A DNA stretch of 64,000 bases from Halichondria panicea (GCF_963675165.1 NC_087381.1:3038001-3102000); one strand, 5' to 3'. Numbered from the stretch's first letter, positions 29,701 through 40,164 are shown. Numbers and translations are program-made. The notes: generated by a model not told the origin, from the sequence alone.

Positions 29701-30605
29701 ATTAATATCATTACACCAAATAGCACCATGCAATAAATAATGTACAAAACGTCGATAGAGATCCTCCTGTCTAATAATTATTTTCCCAAAATTGTGTGAT
29801 ATTGAAGCAGTTTTTGGATAATTATAACAGCATGAGTGTAGGGCAATACATAAAATTGTACGCACTGACAACAAACGCAAATGCAAGGAATTGTACGCAT
29901 TAAATTAACAAGTATCTTGCATACCATACTGAGTATTAAGTAACTCCTTCCAGGTTAGAGGAGGCCCTGATTTCAAACAGTGATCAAGCATTTCACGAAG
30001 ACAGGTGCTGTCATCATTAGCATATCGCTTTCTGATGCTATCTAGTATGACATCATCAACATGTAGAGCTTGTCCAATCTCAAACCATCTGTTCCGAGAG
30101 TCGTACAGTTTAGTGTGAGCTTCGTTTAAATCATCCACTGTTAGTGTGTCATCTGTATATATAATACAAACAACTGGCCGGCACTATAATTATATGTACA
30201 TACCGGTACATGTATACTTTTTTTAGCTACTGTATAAGAGCACCCCTGTGCAGTTAATTGGCACCAACATTAAAGCTTACCCATTCGAGGCCCAGGATTG
30301 CTCTCAACGTCTCCAGCTAACAGCAAGAGGTGGGAAAGAGAGTGGAGTAACACAGCAATCAGTATCACCAGAAGACCAACGTTCCTTGTACGTTTTAGGA
30401 ATTTGCTTTTATCCTGAGAGCTCAGAAATGTGAGAATATACAATAAAAGCAATCCTCCTTGAACCACTTTTGCAGTAGTACCCACTGTATCACTAAAGTG
30501 TAGAGGCTGGTGTTTTGTCAAGGGAGCTTTACTGTGTGGTCGCGATCCCCTCCCACCACTGAACAGTCCAATGCGAGCTCTCCACAACTCCACAGTGATC
30601 CCCAT
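23654..30605 (-). CDS. Gene C: intact 2A-leader / DD2-DD3 / helical domain / ankyrin protein
   Basis: The cleanest copy. Exons: 30605-30281, 30152-29925, 29666-29332, 29223-29160, 28521-27809, 27674-27647, 27526-27333, 27273-26641, 26319-26218, 26148-26050, 25720-25622, 25358-25164, 25091-24894, 24669-24472, 24412-24215, 24015-23815, 23758-23654. Lengths sum to 3915 nt, i.e. 1304 codons plus stop, with all splice sites GT-AG and no internal stop seen. A 5' UTR exon ends at 30671 (TATAG|GTGAGT) and its intron ends at CAG 30610. With 2A skipping, a 105-residue membrane leader and a ~1199-residue DD/ankyrin protein starting with Pro are predicted. Function in cell-death or immune signalling is inferred from the domains. 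Confidence 0.85.
23815..26319 (-). CDS. Gene C ankyrin exons 10-17
   Basis: Eight phase-0 exons: 26319-26218, 26148-26050, 25720-25622, 25358-25164, 25091-24894, 24669-24472, 24412-24215, 24015-23815. Lengths 102, 99, 99, 195, 198, 198, 198, 201 nt give one or two 33-residue ankyrin repeats per exon, about 13 in total. The MITE 25819-26036 lies between the second and third. Confidence 0.85.
25819..26036. mobile_element. MITE, AAGGGCGTATAAAAAGAG family, in ankyrin intron
   Basis: TCAAGGGCGTATAAAAAGAG at the left and CTCTGATTTTATACGCTCTT at the right. Counterparts in the same intron of B (10940-11141) and E (45840-46032) show that it predates those duplications; D has lost it or been replaced there. 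Confidence 0.65.
26641..27273 (-). CDS. Gene C ankyrin exon 9
   Basis: 633 nt, phase 0. Repeat cores FLLHTAAAYGHLNIVRYFIE, ETPLHFAALNGHLHIVTYLV, CSPLHNACRSGNIDVVKYLM, NAPIHFAAESGNLDLIQFLL. Donor GACAAG|GTTAGT. Confidence 0.85.
27333..27674 (-). CDS. Gene C acidic/Ser linker exons with DSGYNT motif
   Basis: Exons 27674-27647 and 27526-27333. DDNSHSTDS is followed by DADSDNDDNQSAQPSVELDN and SSHSDSGYNTVLSN. Confidence 0.75.
27809..28521 (-). CDS. Gene C exon 5: unclassified helical domain
   Basis: 713 nt (238 codons with the phase base). Same motifs as gene B: CLMDVSCYQKVF, YVSYFSYGLIKYLTDHLG, YVKEFEKYAKRRIQYP, then FEVPSFIPPDIFPLTPNQEA. No CPYC cluster. Donor CTACAG|GTATAT. Confidence 0.8.
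28685..28885. repeat. Minisatellite, unit about 17-19 bp (GAGACAGGGGGNATTAT)
   Basis: About ten tandem, slightly varied copies of ATTATGAGACAGGGGG in gene C intron 4. The same place in gene D (about 40008-40050) has two copies, and E keeps a trace near 49868. Strongly G-rich on the plus strand, so quadruplex-prone. Confidence 0.85.
29160..29223 (-). CDS. Gene C linker exon 4
   Basis: 64 nt, phase 0-1, acceptor CTTCTTTGACAG, donor GAAG|GTCAGT. Encodes EDIITSLPTQSSIQGASNSP: a short Ser/Thr linker. Confidence 0.7.
29332..30152 (-). CDS. Gene C death-domain exons DD2 and DD3
   Basis: DD2 30152-29925 (228 nt, phase 1-1): TLTVDDLNEAHTKLYDSRNR, WFEIGQALHVDDVILDSI, CLREMLDHCLKS, LTWKELLN. DD3 29666-29332 (335 nt, phase 1-0): STVLQVLLDKYQLSPSQVD, MELTPGEQTDVKGAE, CLKLWKGKNPEQVTF, LLEMLVKLRKEEIADQICQY. 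The first residue of DD2 (D) is built from the last base of the 2A exon. Confidence 0.85.
30281..30605 (-). CDS. Gene C exon 1: hydrophobic leader plus 2A motif
   Basis: Residues about 47-62 (VVQGGLLLLYILTFLSS) and 76-97 (VGLLVILIAVLLHSLSHLLL) are hydrophobic, separated by a short basic linker (SKFLKRTRN). The 2A motif D99-V-E-S-N-P-G-P106 follows immediately, then R-M and donor G|GTAAGC. The second helix supplies the hydrophobic/helical stretch that 2A peptides need in the ribosome exit tunnel. Confidence 0.9.
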
Positions 30606-31842
30606 GTAGCTGAATATTAGATTGTACATAGATCAAGCTAGCTCAATGAAAAATGATTATGAGTACTCACCTATATTTATGTGTCACCTATCTCACTGCA
30701 CTACTCTGGATCAGAGGAGGGAGGACACGATTAACCTTAGCAATTAGCTAATTATCGCGACCTTTTATCTTTGAACGATTCATCTTTTCTTTCTTTATAA
30801 CCTCTACATATTGGGACACACAGAACAGTACTGTAGTATGAGTGACAGGCAATTCTTGCAGGCACAGAGCAAACCATACAAATAAAGGGGTGCTAGAAGC
30901 TGAGACTGTTAGTGTCATTGATGTTCTTCATGTTGGAGACACTCTGAACTAAACAATTCCATGTTGCAGCTTTATCACAGAGACAGGAGTGCCTGGGGTG
31001 CTTCTCACAGGGATCTTGGAGAGTGCCTGGGGTGCTCCTCATAGGGATCCTGTCTCCAGGATCAAGAGTGCTTCTCACAGAGACAAGATCAGAGTGCCTG
31101 GGATGCTTCTCACAGGGATCTTAGAGATAGGAGTACTTGAGGTGCTTCTTATAGGGGTCCTATTACCTTCAGGTCCTGACAACTTGGCCATAGGGGTACC
31201 AGTAGGAGAAAAGGCTTACTTTGCTCTAGCATAGATTGAAGAGTTAGACTCTTCAATCTATGGCTCTAGCTAGCTCTTGTGTCCAATATGTAGAGGTTAC
31301 AAAGAAAGAAAAGATGAATCGTTCAAAGAATGTAATTAAAAGGTCGCGATAATTAGCTAATTAGAGCTAAGGTTAATCGTGTCCTCCCTCCTCTGACTCT
31401 GGATCTCACTGTGCATGTGTGTTAATTTGGTAAAGATGGTTAATTCTCCTTATGCTTAATAGGAAATTTTATGGCTTCTGTGGTTTAGTAAAGAAGTTCT
31501 GCTATAGACTCTATATGTAATTTTAATGGCACATTATACCATTATATTGGCCTTCCAATAATAAGGTGCCATACACCTACAGATTTCCCCCATAAGGCAC
31601 CATAATTGTATATAAGGCTATTCCTTGTTTTGCATAGTAGCCTCGAAAACGTAACTACAGCAGCGCCTTATTTAGAAGAAGTATATAATAATACGGTAAT
31701 ACACTGTAGACAAAATAATAATAATAAATATCGACAAACTAGTAGCTATTATAGAGTGTATAATTATAGAGTCTATACATGTCATGCACATAATTGTAAA
31801 GCCGGCCGAGTGTGCATAAAGTTAGCAATAATAATCCATACA
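30606..31842. promoter_or_regulatory. Intergenic spacer D/C with transposon inserted
   Basis: Same conserved spacer as C/B, expanded from about 524 bp to 1237 bp by the 684-bp element at 30712-31395 and its target duplication. The gene C 5' UTR donor (30670) lies only 42 bp from the insertion, so promoter and UTR may be affected. Confidence 0.55.
30712..31395. mobile_element. CAGAGGAGGG-TIR element, 9-bp TSD (MULE-like), with empty site in a paralogue
   Basis: Begins CAGAGGAGGGAGGACACG and ends CGTGTCCTCCCTCCTCTG. The arms match for about 110 bp (30712-30822 and 31279-31395). Flanking duplication ACTCTGGAT at 30703-30711 and 31396-31404. The unoccupied site is in the C/B spacer near 23231 (TACTCTGGATCTCACTG). 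The interior carries tandem GAGTGCCTGGGGTGCTTCTC repeats (about 30985-31150) and no transposase. Confidence 0.9.
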
Positions 31843-31947
31843 CTAGTTCCTGTTGAACAGCACACTAGCTACTTGGTATACCAATAGCATCTGGTATATA
31901 AGAAAGTGACCACACCTTTTTGCTGTGTCCATTGCTGTTATTCCCAT
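31843..31947 (-). CDS. Gene D C-terminal tail exon
   Basis: 105 nt with TAG, essentially the same tail as gene C. Retention of the exact tail in a frameshifted gene points to recent damage or gene conversion. Confidence 0.75.
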   Translation of the reverse strand: MGITAMDTAKRCGHFLIYQMLLVYQVASVLFNRN

Positions 31948-32002
31948 CTGCATAAAATTATGATAAAAGAGATGGTCTATAATTGTTGAGTGAAACATTT
32001 AC

Positions 32003-33423
32003 CTTATCTGTAACTTTTGGATCCGCTCCATTTTTGAGGAGAACACTGACAATCTCTGTTTGCCCTGTGGCAACTGCTATGTGTAAAGCTGTTGCTCCAT
32101 GTGGTCCATTCTGGGCATTGACGTGAGCTTTGGCAGCAACCAATAGTTTCACTATAGCGAGATGACCATTTTGTGACGCTATCATTAGAGGGCTCCATCT
32201 CTCCTGTACATACACATGACATTGCACCATTGAACCATCAATAATTATACGTGCATGTATGTATACACGTTAAATGATTACAATGACCAAACTTTCTACC
32301 AGTTCTTATGTCAACATTAAAATTCTGCACGTATACATTGCACGTTGTATAAATTCAGTGAAAGCTAACTTCGATGTACAAATTTAAAACCGTTACTTTT
32401 TATACCTTGTCAGCAATATTGGCGTCAGCTCCACTCTTGAGGAGTACACGGACACACTCCGTATGACCTTCATCAGTGGCTTGATATAGAGCCGTAGATC
32501 CAAACAGTGCTTGAGCATTAAGTGGAGCTTTTGCATCAATGAATAAAGCAACAATAGTGGGGTGACCAAAGTGAGCCGCTGCCATGAGAGCAGTCCTTCC
32601 ATTCTGCACAACACAAGCAGACAATCAGTATATGTAATTATAATGAAGTGTCTTACTTTGTCTTTCAGTTTGGGATTGGCTCCATTGTTTAGGAGAACAC
32701 TGACGCACTCCGTCTGACCACCAATGGCAGCCAAATGGAGAGCTGTTCCATTCTTGACACCTCGTGCGTTGACATGAACCTTTGCAGCAATTAACAGTTC
32801 CACAATCTTGACATGACCATCTCGAGCAGACATCATCAGAGGGTTGAATCCCTCCTAAAACATAGAAAATCAAATCTAACAATACAAAAACTGAACAATG
32901 TATAGTTGTATGCTAATTACTTTGTCTATTGAATTTGGGTCCGCTCCATTATTAAGGAGAACACTAACACACTCCGTTTGTCCTTTTGAAACTGCTATGT
33001 AGAGAGCTGTGTGGCTATACTGATCGCGATCGTTAATCTTAGCATTGGCAGCAATCAGTTGTATCACAACTTCAGGATGACCTTCTTGAGCTGCAGCTAT
33101 TAGAGTTGTGAATCCAAGCTGTAAAAAAAATGATACATATAATTGTATAATTATAAGGTGTGCTTAATAATTATTACTGCAATTGACCTGAAATACGTAT
33201 AACCAATTATTTAACTACTTACGTTCGTCTTTGCATTGACCCGTGCCCCATTCCTTATGAGAACATCGACACATTTTGTGTGTCCTTTACCAGCAGCTAG
33301 CATAAGAGGCGTTGAATCTTTTAGAGAACGACCTTCAATGTCAGCTTTAGCAGCAATCAGTAGTTCTACGACTCTAGCATGGCCCTCAAGACAAGCAACC
33401 ATGAGAGGAGTGAATCCAGCATA
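32003..33423 (-). CDS. Gene D ankyrin exons 13-17
   Basis: 33423-33223 (201 nt), 33118-32921, 32854-32657, 32603-32406 (198 each) and 32203-32003 (201), phase 0, two repeats each. Cores: STPLMLAAGKGHTKCVDVLI, TALYIAVSKGQTECVSVLLN, TALHLAAIGGQTECVSVLLN, WSPLMIASQNGHLAIVKLLV. Confidence 0.85.
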
Positions 33424-33672
33424 CTGCATACACATAATATTAGGGTGTCATACAGGATTTGGGGGAGAATACAGCACGCGCAGTGTGTCGCCGGCTAGGG
33501 GAACCCAGTCCCCTGGAAAATATTTATTAATCCGATGGTCTTAGGTGAATTCGGCGGTGTTTTGGGGTTATAATTATGTTATAGTTATAATACAGGCACG
33601 AGGGATGTATGGCATATATTGCACTAAAGCACGAGGGCTGAGTGCAATATATGCCATGCATCCCGAGTGCAG

Positions 33673-34405
33673 TGTTATAACTAGTTTATATCCCGAGGGC
33701 ATAGCAACATAAACTGCACAAAAAGATGACAAAGACAACTCTAGACACAGCTCCATCTCGATCTTCTCTCTTATAGACGCCAGTATCTGCAGCGTATAAG
33801 ATTGGCATGACCAACGAATGGCTTGACACAAAATTGTTGGAGTTTCAATGCCGACATGAAACAAGTACAGCTGCAAAACAGCCCATGCACCCCACTTCTG
33901 GTGCTGCAAAACAGCCCCACCCCACTACTGCTGCAAAGAAACAGCCCCACTCCACTACTCAGTGTAACTGCTGCTCGAACAGTCCTCCACGGTACGATGG
34001 TGAGGTCTATCCTCGGCCTCATAACCAAGCCAAAGAAGCTCGCCTCTACACCGCTGCAAAACAGCTCAAGTCCCCAGCAAAAACAGCCGCTTCTAGTGCT
34101 ATGGTGAAACAGAATTGACATGCATCACGAGGACTAGGTCTAGGAACACAGAATCTTCCACAAAATGAACCTTGGACAATTTTAAAACCTGCATATGGTT
34201 GCAAAAAAACTCCACCAGTGTTGAACATTCCTGCATGGCTGGACTTACTTTGATACTTGTTATTTCTCATGATATTATTTTAATTTAATTGTCTGTCTAA
34301 TGTCAGAGGGGCGTTTTGTGGTCAGTGCATTATGACTTTCAGCAGTGCATTATGCTGCATATTGCATTTGGCAACAACGTAGCAACGGGATATAAACTCA
34401 GTTAG
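33673..34405. mobile_element. TIR element TAACTAGTTTATATCCCG...CGGGATATAAACTCAGTTA
   Basis: Imperfect inverted ends of about 18-20 bp. The interior holds short tandem repeats rich in GCAAAACAGCCCCA-type words (33880-34080), which leave all three plus frames open (AAKQPHPTTAAKK). This is low-complexity sequence rather than a gene. A separate palindrome (GGCATATATTGCACT...AGTGCAATATATGCC) sits at 33611-33656. Confidence 0.5.
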
Positions 34406-35120
34406 TGCTGATCACATGATCTCCAGCCAATCAGCTTATCTGAAAGCAGTCAGGTGACCATGGATTAATCCACACTTAAGTGTGCTTTAAGTTGGTTTGT
34501 TAATGCACACTTTTTATCAAACAACCATAATACAAGCAGATTGAATCTGAATGTCATCATAATTATAATAATAATACAAGCAGATTGAATACGTACACAA
34601 GCAAAGCTGAAAAGTATTAGAAAGTTGAATGTTATTAATTGTTTCGACTTGTTTCATGTGTACCGAATTGCTGACTTGACCATAGCATCACTTTTTCGTC
34701 TGGAGAAATAGGCTCAGCTTGCTTCGAAGATGTACGTACCTGTACCTAGCCAGATCCATATAATTGTTTCATCAAAGGTGCTTCGAATATCATAGCGTTC
34801 CAAAAGAGCAAACCAGATACTCATTGCCATATAGTTTGCGCACAAAGTTTCCCATCCAGTAAGCCAGATCAGCTGGAGGCATATCAGGCCAGTAGTATAG
34901 TGAGATAGGGACTGTTGGTCAGCAGGAGAAATAAGTCGAGAACATGCCCAGTCAGTCCAGATAGCTTTAGATAGTATCTCTTTCTCCTTTGCATCAGTTA
35001 CTGGATCTACAAACCTACTAAAACTTGCTATTACGTCTAGCTAGCTAGATAGCCACCAGCAACTGATTTAAAATGTAGCTAGATCTAGCTGCCACGAGGC
35101 TAGAGCTCACGTGACAGCAC

Positions 35121-35166
35121 TAGAACACACCTAGCCAAATCATTAATCTTGGCTAGGTGTGTTCTA
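35121..35166. repeat. Hairpin TAGAACACACCTAGCCA / TGGCTAGGTGTGTTCTA
   Basis: Perfect 17-bp arms with a 12-base loop; probably a tiny palindromic element. Confidence 0.7.
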
Positions 35167-35274
35167 AATAATACTTATACTATAGCTTATACCTATAGCT
35201 TATACAACTATAGTACCTAAATGCAGATTTTATAGGGAGGGGAAATTGAGCCAGGGGGGATATCCCCCTTTCCC

Positions 35275-35752
35275 TCTCTCTCTCTCCTAGTCTCATGAAT
35301 CAGCCGCACTTGGAAAGTCTGTCTGAGCACTTTAGTCATGACTTTTTTGGCCAGGTTGGAATTCCAACCTGGCCAATCAGATCAAAGATTGACAAAATTA
35401 AAGGAAATAAAGAATGAAAAGAAGCGTATGCGTTCTATACAGTAGGACGCATTTATAGCTAGCCGCTAATCAGCCTAACTGTGGCTACTGCATGTTAGCC
35501 AGTCTATAATAAGTTGAGTTGACTGCACAATAGTGCTGTGCAACCTTTTCTTGTTCTTTTAGCAACGTTCTTGGAGCAATTAAGCCAAACTTAAATCGCG
35601 GTTGACCTTTTGCATGCGTTAAATTCTTTTGGTTTTGACACTGACGTAATGACAATTAACATTCCATTGTGGAATGACCTCTAGACTAAAGTGCTCAGAC
35701 GGACTGGACTTTCCAAGTGCAGCTGATTCATGAGACTATCTCTCTCCCTGTA
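35275..35752. mobile_element. TIR element with CCTAGTCTCATGAATCAGC ends
   Basis: Left 35287-35336 and right 35690-35738 are inverted copies with few mismatches (GCACTTGGAAAGTC, CTGAGCACTTTAGTC). The interior has a hairpin TTGGCCAGGTTGG/CCAACCTGGCCAA at 35349-35378 and no long frame. Confidence 0.65.
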
Positions 35753-35799
35753 TGACAACCCTGTTGTGTGAAAACTTATTTATAGCTATACCCTTAATT

Positions 35800-36349
35800 C
35801 TCAGGTATAAATTATTAAGGACTGGGACCTTCAATTATTGCTGAATCAGCTAAAACGCAGCCACGCCCACGATTTTTAATATGTTTTGTGTGTAAAAATT
35901 TTGTGCAGCTACTGATCTTTTTTAGTTCTAAAAACGGTGTTCTAAACCTTCCTTTTAGCTCTTAATTCTTAGTGTAGTAGGTAGTTCAAAGGCTTAAGCA
36001 GACATATCCGCTGGGAGAGAGCATCATGTTCTATTTAGAGTAAGTTATTAGCCTATAAAAATAAAAATGTCACTTATTGTCAGCTGTAAGACTAAGTTTT
36101 GTGCAAAATCTCACCTTTGGCCAAAGAAGTGGCTCTCTCCCAGCAGATATGTCTGCTTAAGCCTTTGAACTACCTACTACACTAAGAATTAAGAGCTAAA
36201 AGGAAGGTTTAGAACACCGTTTTTAGAACTAAAAAAGATCAGTAGCTGCACAAAATTTTTACACATAAAACATATTAAAAATCGTGGGCGTGGCTGCGTT
36301 TTAGCTGATTCAGCAATAATTGAAGGTCCCAGTCCTTAATATACCTGAG
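35800..36349. mobile_element. Near-perfect palindromic element
   Basis: Left arm 35800-36022 (CTCAGGTATA..., TTAAGGACTGGGACC) is the inverse of 36135-36349 with very few changes; loop about 110 bp. The outer arm ends at CTCAGGTATA / TATACCTGAG. Such long identical arms suggest a young foldback element or an assembled hairpin. Confidence 0.8.
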
Positions 36350-36412
36350 TTGATCTCATTGGTCAACAGCTGTGTATGATACATGAATAACATATACAGC
36401 CCCACAGGCACG

Positions 36413-36416
36413 CACG

Positions 36417-36480
<64 letters not shown>
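36413..36480. repeat. CA dinucleotide microsatellite
   Basis: About 30 uninterrupted CA units preceded by ACGC repeats, followed by CTGCCGTATACCTCGCTTG, the end shared with the ATGCCTC element family. Open frames reading CVCVCV come from this repeat. Confidence 0.95.
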
Positions 36481-36484
<4 letters not shown>

Positions 36485-37107
36485 CGTATACCTCGCTTGC
36501 ACATGCGCACTGAGGCATAAAAATGATATCAGCATTCACATACATGCATGGTGCTGTGGTTTGTACCTCCAGCCCATTTATTCACGGGTAACAGTTTACA
36601 CAACTACAATTAAGCTATTATCAAGAGCGTATAAAAGAAGAGAGGGCATGTAACTCACTATCTAGTACACGTAGCGAGCAGAATTCAAACGTGGGCGGAT
36701 GAATGTGCATGAAGTGCTAAAATAGAAATTGCTGGAGAGCCTGGACGAGGCCTTCTTGCTTCAGCAAGACAATGTATATATATACAGTATAGACTTTAAT
36801 CTGAACTTGCCATAGCTATAGCTAGTAACTAGCTATAGTGCATGGCTATATATATAATAATATAGATCGTAGTAATACACGGAGCTAAATTAGGGCTTAG
36901 ACGGGGAAAAACTACAGGAAATAAAATATGAAGAATCTCTGCTTCTGTTTCCGGTTCCTAACCACGCCCAGATACAAACAATACCAGGCCGTATTTTTAA
37001 CTTCAGAAAAATTGGCCTGAGAACGGGGCTAGTCGGCACCCTAATAATTTGATGTTGGACCATTACAACATGTTAAAACTTGGCAATAATTATTGTGCTA
37101 AGCTCAC

Positions 37108-37615
37108 CGTATTTGACAGATAAACATTTGCTCCAGCAGAGATCAACAGATTAACAATATCTTCGGCCCCATTTCTACTAGCCAACCAGAGAGGAGTGGA
37201 TTTTTCCTATATGTACATATTGAGATAATTATACATGTTGACTTACGTAGCTACCTAAAAATTTACGGAGAACAATTGACACAGAAAGATCCAATTGTAT
37301 TTAAATACTCACAGAGAATTGAACATCTGGATTGGCCCCTTTTTGAAGAAGAATTTGTACACACTCTAAGTGTCCTTGTTCAGCTGCCAGGTGTAGAGCT
37401 GTGAGATTGTCCTGTATAATTATAAAGTTAGTTTAAAGCTTCGTGCACGTGCATTGAATTACCCCATGCATAATTAGGTACATGTATATCGTACGTAATC
37501 TCACGATATATACCTTCATTAAAGAGTCCACTTGTACGCCAGGTTCCTTCAATAACAGCTTTAGAGCTTCAGTGTGGCCATACATTGCAGCATTCTGAAA
37601 AGGCAGTCTTCCTTT
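37108..37615 (-). CDS. Gene D ankyrin exons 10-12
   Basis: 37615-37514 (102 nt), 37411-37313 (99), 37206-37108 (99), phase 0. GRLPFQNAAMYGHTEALKLL and ALHLAAEQGHLECVQILL are readable. They are separated from exon 13 by a 3.7-kb insertion zone. Confidence 0.8.
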
Positions 37616-37744
37616 CTGAAAAGAAGTGATACAGTAAACCAATTAATTAACAAAATTATTCTATATATTTTACAGGACTGTATAATTATGTCTACAACTC
37701 AAGTCAAGGTATAATTATAGTACTATAATAATGATGACTATAAC

Positions 37745-38672
37745 CTCGTCTTTGCTTTGCAGGTCACACTCAGCTATCACTTGAAAAGAAGGTTTAAGCT
37801 CCTTTAGCAGAAATCGTATCAAATTCGGTCTACCAGTTGCAGCAGCAAAATGGATAGGTGTAATTCCATCGATGGCCTTCTCATTCACATCCAGTAGTTG
37901 GTGATTTTGAATCTCAGACATTAAATACTTTACTACATCGACGTTCCCACTTCTGCAGGCATTGTGTAGTGGAGAGCAATTATTGTTGTCCAGACTCGTG
38001 GGATCTACCAGCTGAGTGCTAACAAGGTACTTAACAATATGTAGATGTCCGTTGAGTGCGGCCAGATGAAGTGGTGTTTCTTTGTTCATGGATTCAGTTG
38101 CAGCATTGACCTGCCGGTCTTCAATGAAGTATTTTACAATAATGAGATCTCCACAAGCTGCTGCAGTATGAAGAAGAAAATTGTCGCAGTGTAGAACTTC
38201 AACTAGGAACCGAACTCGTGCTATTTCTCCATTGAACGCGGCTGCATGCAGCTTAAACACTGGTATATCACTCCATTCAGAATGGGGCAGTATGACCATG
38301 TATGCCAGGATGGTGTCATTGCCTATTCTAAGATATATGTCATCATTATGGTATTTAACAGTTGCTCTGGTGTATGTGTTTCTGTCTATATTACTGGTGT
38401 GTATATACATTGTTGATGAGGTTTGGCTAGATGGATGTTTTGATGGCAGAGTGCTGTATCCAGAATCAGAATGAAAACTGCTAGATTTCACGGCTATCGA
38501 CTCATTGACAGATGGTTGAGTGTTTTGATCGTCATCATTGTCATCTGAGTCAGCAACTGAGATAAAGGTACGTGAAGAGGAACTATGGTATTAAACACAG
38601 TACGTCATGTCAATGCATTAAGAATCGGAACTTACAGCTATTATCCTTTGAGGAAGTATAAGAGTTGGCATC
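37745..38672 (-). CDS. Gene D linker exon 7 and fused exon 8-9 (DSGYST plus ankyrin)
   Basis: Exon 38672-38636 (37 nt, 9 longer than elsewhere) and 38556-37745 (812 nt), which is open through the position of the intron separating exons 8 and 9 in the other copies. The joining segment (IHTSNIDRNTYTRATVKYHN) is unlike the others. DSGYSTLPSK is kept. Ankyrin cores: FKLHAAAFNGEIARVRFLVE, ETPLHLAALNGHLHIVKYLV, ITPIHFAAATGRPNLIRFLL. Confidence 0.75.
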
Positions 38673-38787
38673 CTATAATCAGGAATTAAAGAAGACACTA
38701 TACTATAGTAATGTCAAATAAAACAATATTACAGTAATCATCCAGTCATCTCAATAGACATAATATAATATACAAACACTTATATAC

Positions 38788-39511
38788 CTGTACTCTGAAA
38801 TGATAGTCCCGCAGTCCAATTGGATTACCCCAAGATCTCTTAGTTCTGCTTCTTGATTGGGTGTGAGTGGGAAGATGTCGGAAGGAATGAAAGAGGGTAC
38901 CTCGAACACAAGTTGAATGCAGCCTTCATTAATTTCACGAAGTAATAACACATTTGCATTGACTTTAAGTATTTTCGATAGAATTTCTTGGAATTGTTTC
39001 AAGTAGAGAAGCTCACATTTGTCATAAGTAGAGTCGAGCTTCACGATAATCTCAGTACTATCATCTCTGGAATCAGAACCAAACTTTTTCGGGCAATGAA
39101 TCTTCCGTTTAGCATACTCTTCAAACTCTTTCACATAATTTATGAAGTTTTCCTTGTCTTCTTCACTTCCAAGATGGTCAGTAAGATGCTCAATCAATCC
39201 ATATGAAAAATATGAAAAATAGCCACGGATAACATCCCACACATCATAGATATCGGTCGCCTTTTGTAGATCCTCTCGTTTCTCCCGAAATAAACACTGG
39301 TTAGGGCTTTCGAACACTTGCTTGTAGCAGCTCACATCCATTAAACAAGTGGTCAACTTCTTTAAAATAATTCGGCTTTCCAAAGACTTCCGAAGTTTCA
39401 TTACCAAATTTGAGAACTTTTTATCCATTTCTAGTGAGTCCAGCTCCCACTTAGCCCATTTGGCAGAGGTGAGTTTTTCCTTTGTACATTTTCCTGATAC
39501 CACATTAGATT
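38788..39511 (-). pseudogene. Gene D exon 5 with 1-bp deletion
   Basis: 724 nt against 725 in B. The plus strand reads GATAGTCCCGCAG where the others have GATAGTCCCCGCAG (near 38810), so VIQLDCGDYHF becomes VIQLDCGTIIS and the phase into the next exon is wrong. The rest (CLMDVSCYKQVF, GYFSYFSYGLIEHLTDHLG, YVKEFEEYAKRK) is open and closest to gene B. Confidence 0.8.
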
Positions 39512-39560
39512 CTGAGAATAGAGAAATGATTGACGGTGAATAAAAGCACCACAGGTACTG

Positions 39561-39826
39561 ATGCCTCGGTGGAGGTGTCAAAGCTACGTAACATAAAGCT
39601 ACCAAGAGTTCATAAAGAGCACTGTATAGTATGGCAGCTGTAGTACAAACCACGGTACGTTACATACTATGTCACTCTCAAACCACATTTTAAGTGGGTG
39701 TATAGGTGTAGTGGTTAATTATGACATATCAGCATACACATGCATACGTGGCAGCTGCATGTAGCAGTCTACACACACACAAACACACTACTGTATACCT
39801 CGCTTACGCGGACGTACCGAGGCATA
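39561..39826. mobile_element. ATGCCTCGGT...ACCGAGGCAT element, short form (gene D copy)
   Basis: Same insertion as 16090-16355, at the same distance from exon 5. The region 39511-39895 matches 16040-16425 almost base for base. Confidence 0.7.
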
Positions 39827-40164
39827 ATGAAGACGTGTCAAAGCTACGTAACATAAAGCTACTAGCTAATAACGAGCTGCGCTGTGCTAATGCCTCTGCT
39901 GCGAATGGCATTGTCACAACTTTTTTTAGTCAATAGGTTTTGCATGCAAGCAAAAAAAAGTTGTGACAATGCTATTAGCAGCTAATGCTAGCATTTAGTG
40001 TTCAAGAGACAGGGGGTATTATGAGACAGGGGGGGTATTATGAGACACCATTGCAATTAACGCTAATTGGCTACTCTAACATATCTGATACTAAAATAAT
40101 TATAGTGATTATTCTGCCTATAAAAACTGCTACTCCTGTCAGATACCTATACTGGTAGTTAATT

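Larger units (their letters stand above)
33424..37107. other. Gene D intron 12: 3.7-kb transposon zone
   Basis: The same intron is about 260 bp in C and E. It contains the TIR element 33673-34405, a hairpin (35121-35166), a TIR pair 35275-35340/35690-35752, the palindrome 35800-36349, a CA microsatellite, and one end of an AAGGGCGTAT MITE. 34406-35120 shows no recognisable gene. Confidence 0.6.

Noticed and set aside
33807..34118. Overlapping plus-strand frames of about 100 codons (Ala/Lys/Gln/Pro/Thr-rich)
   Set aside because: Tandem short repeats keep all frames open; inside a TIR element and without homology.
36310..36545. CVCVCV-rich frames
   Set aside because: Translation of a CA dinucleotide repeat.
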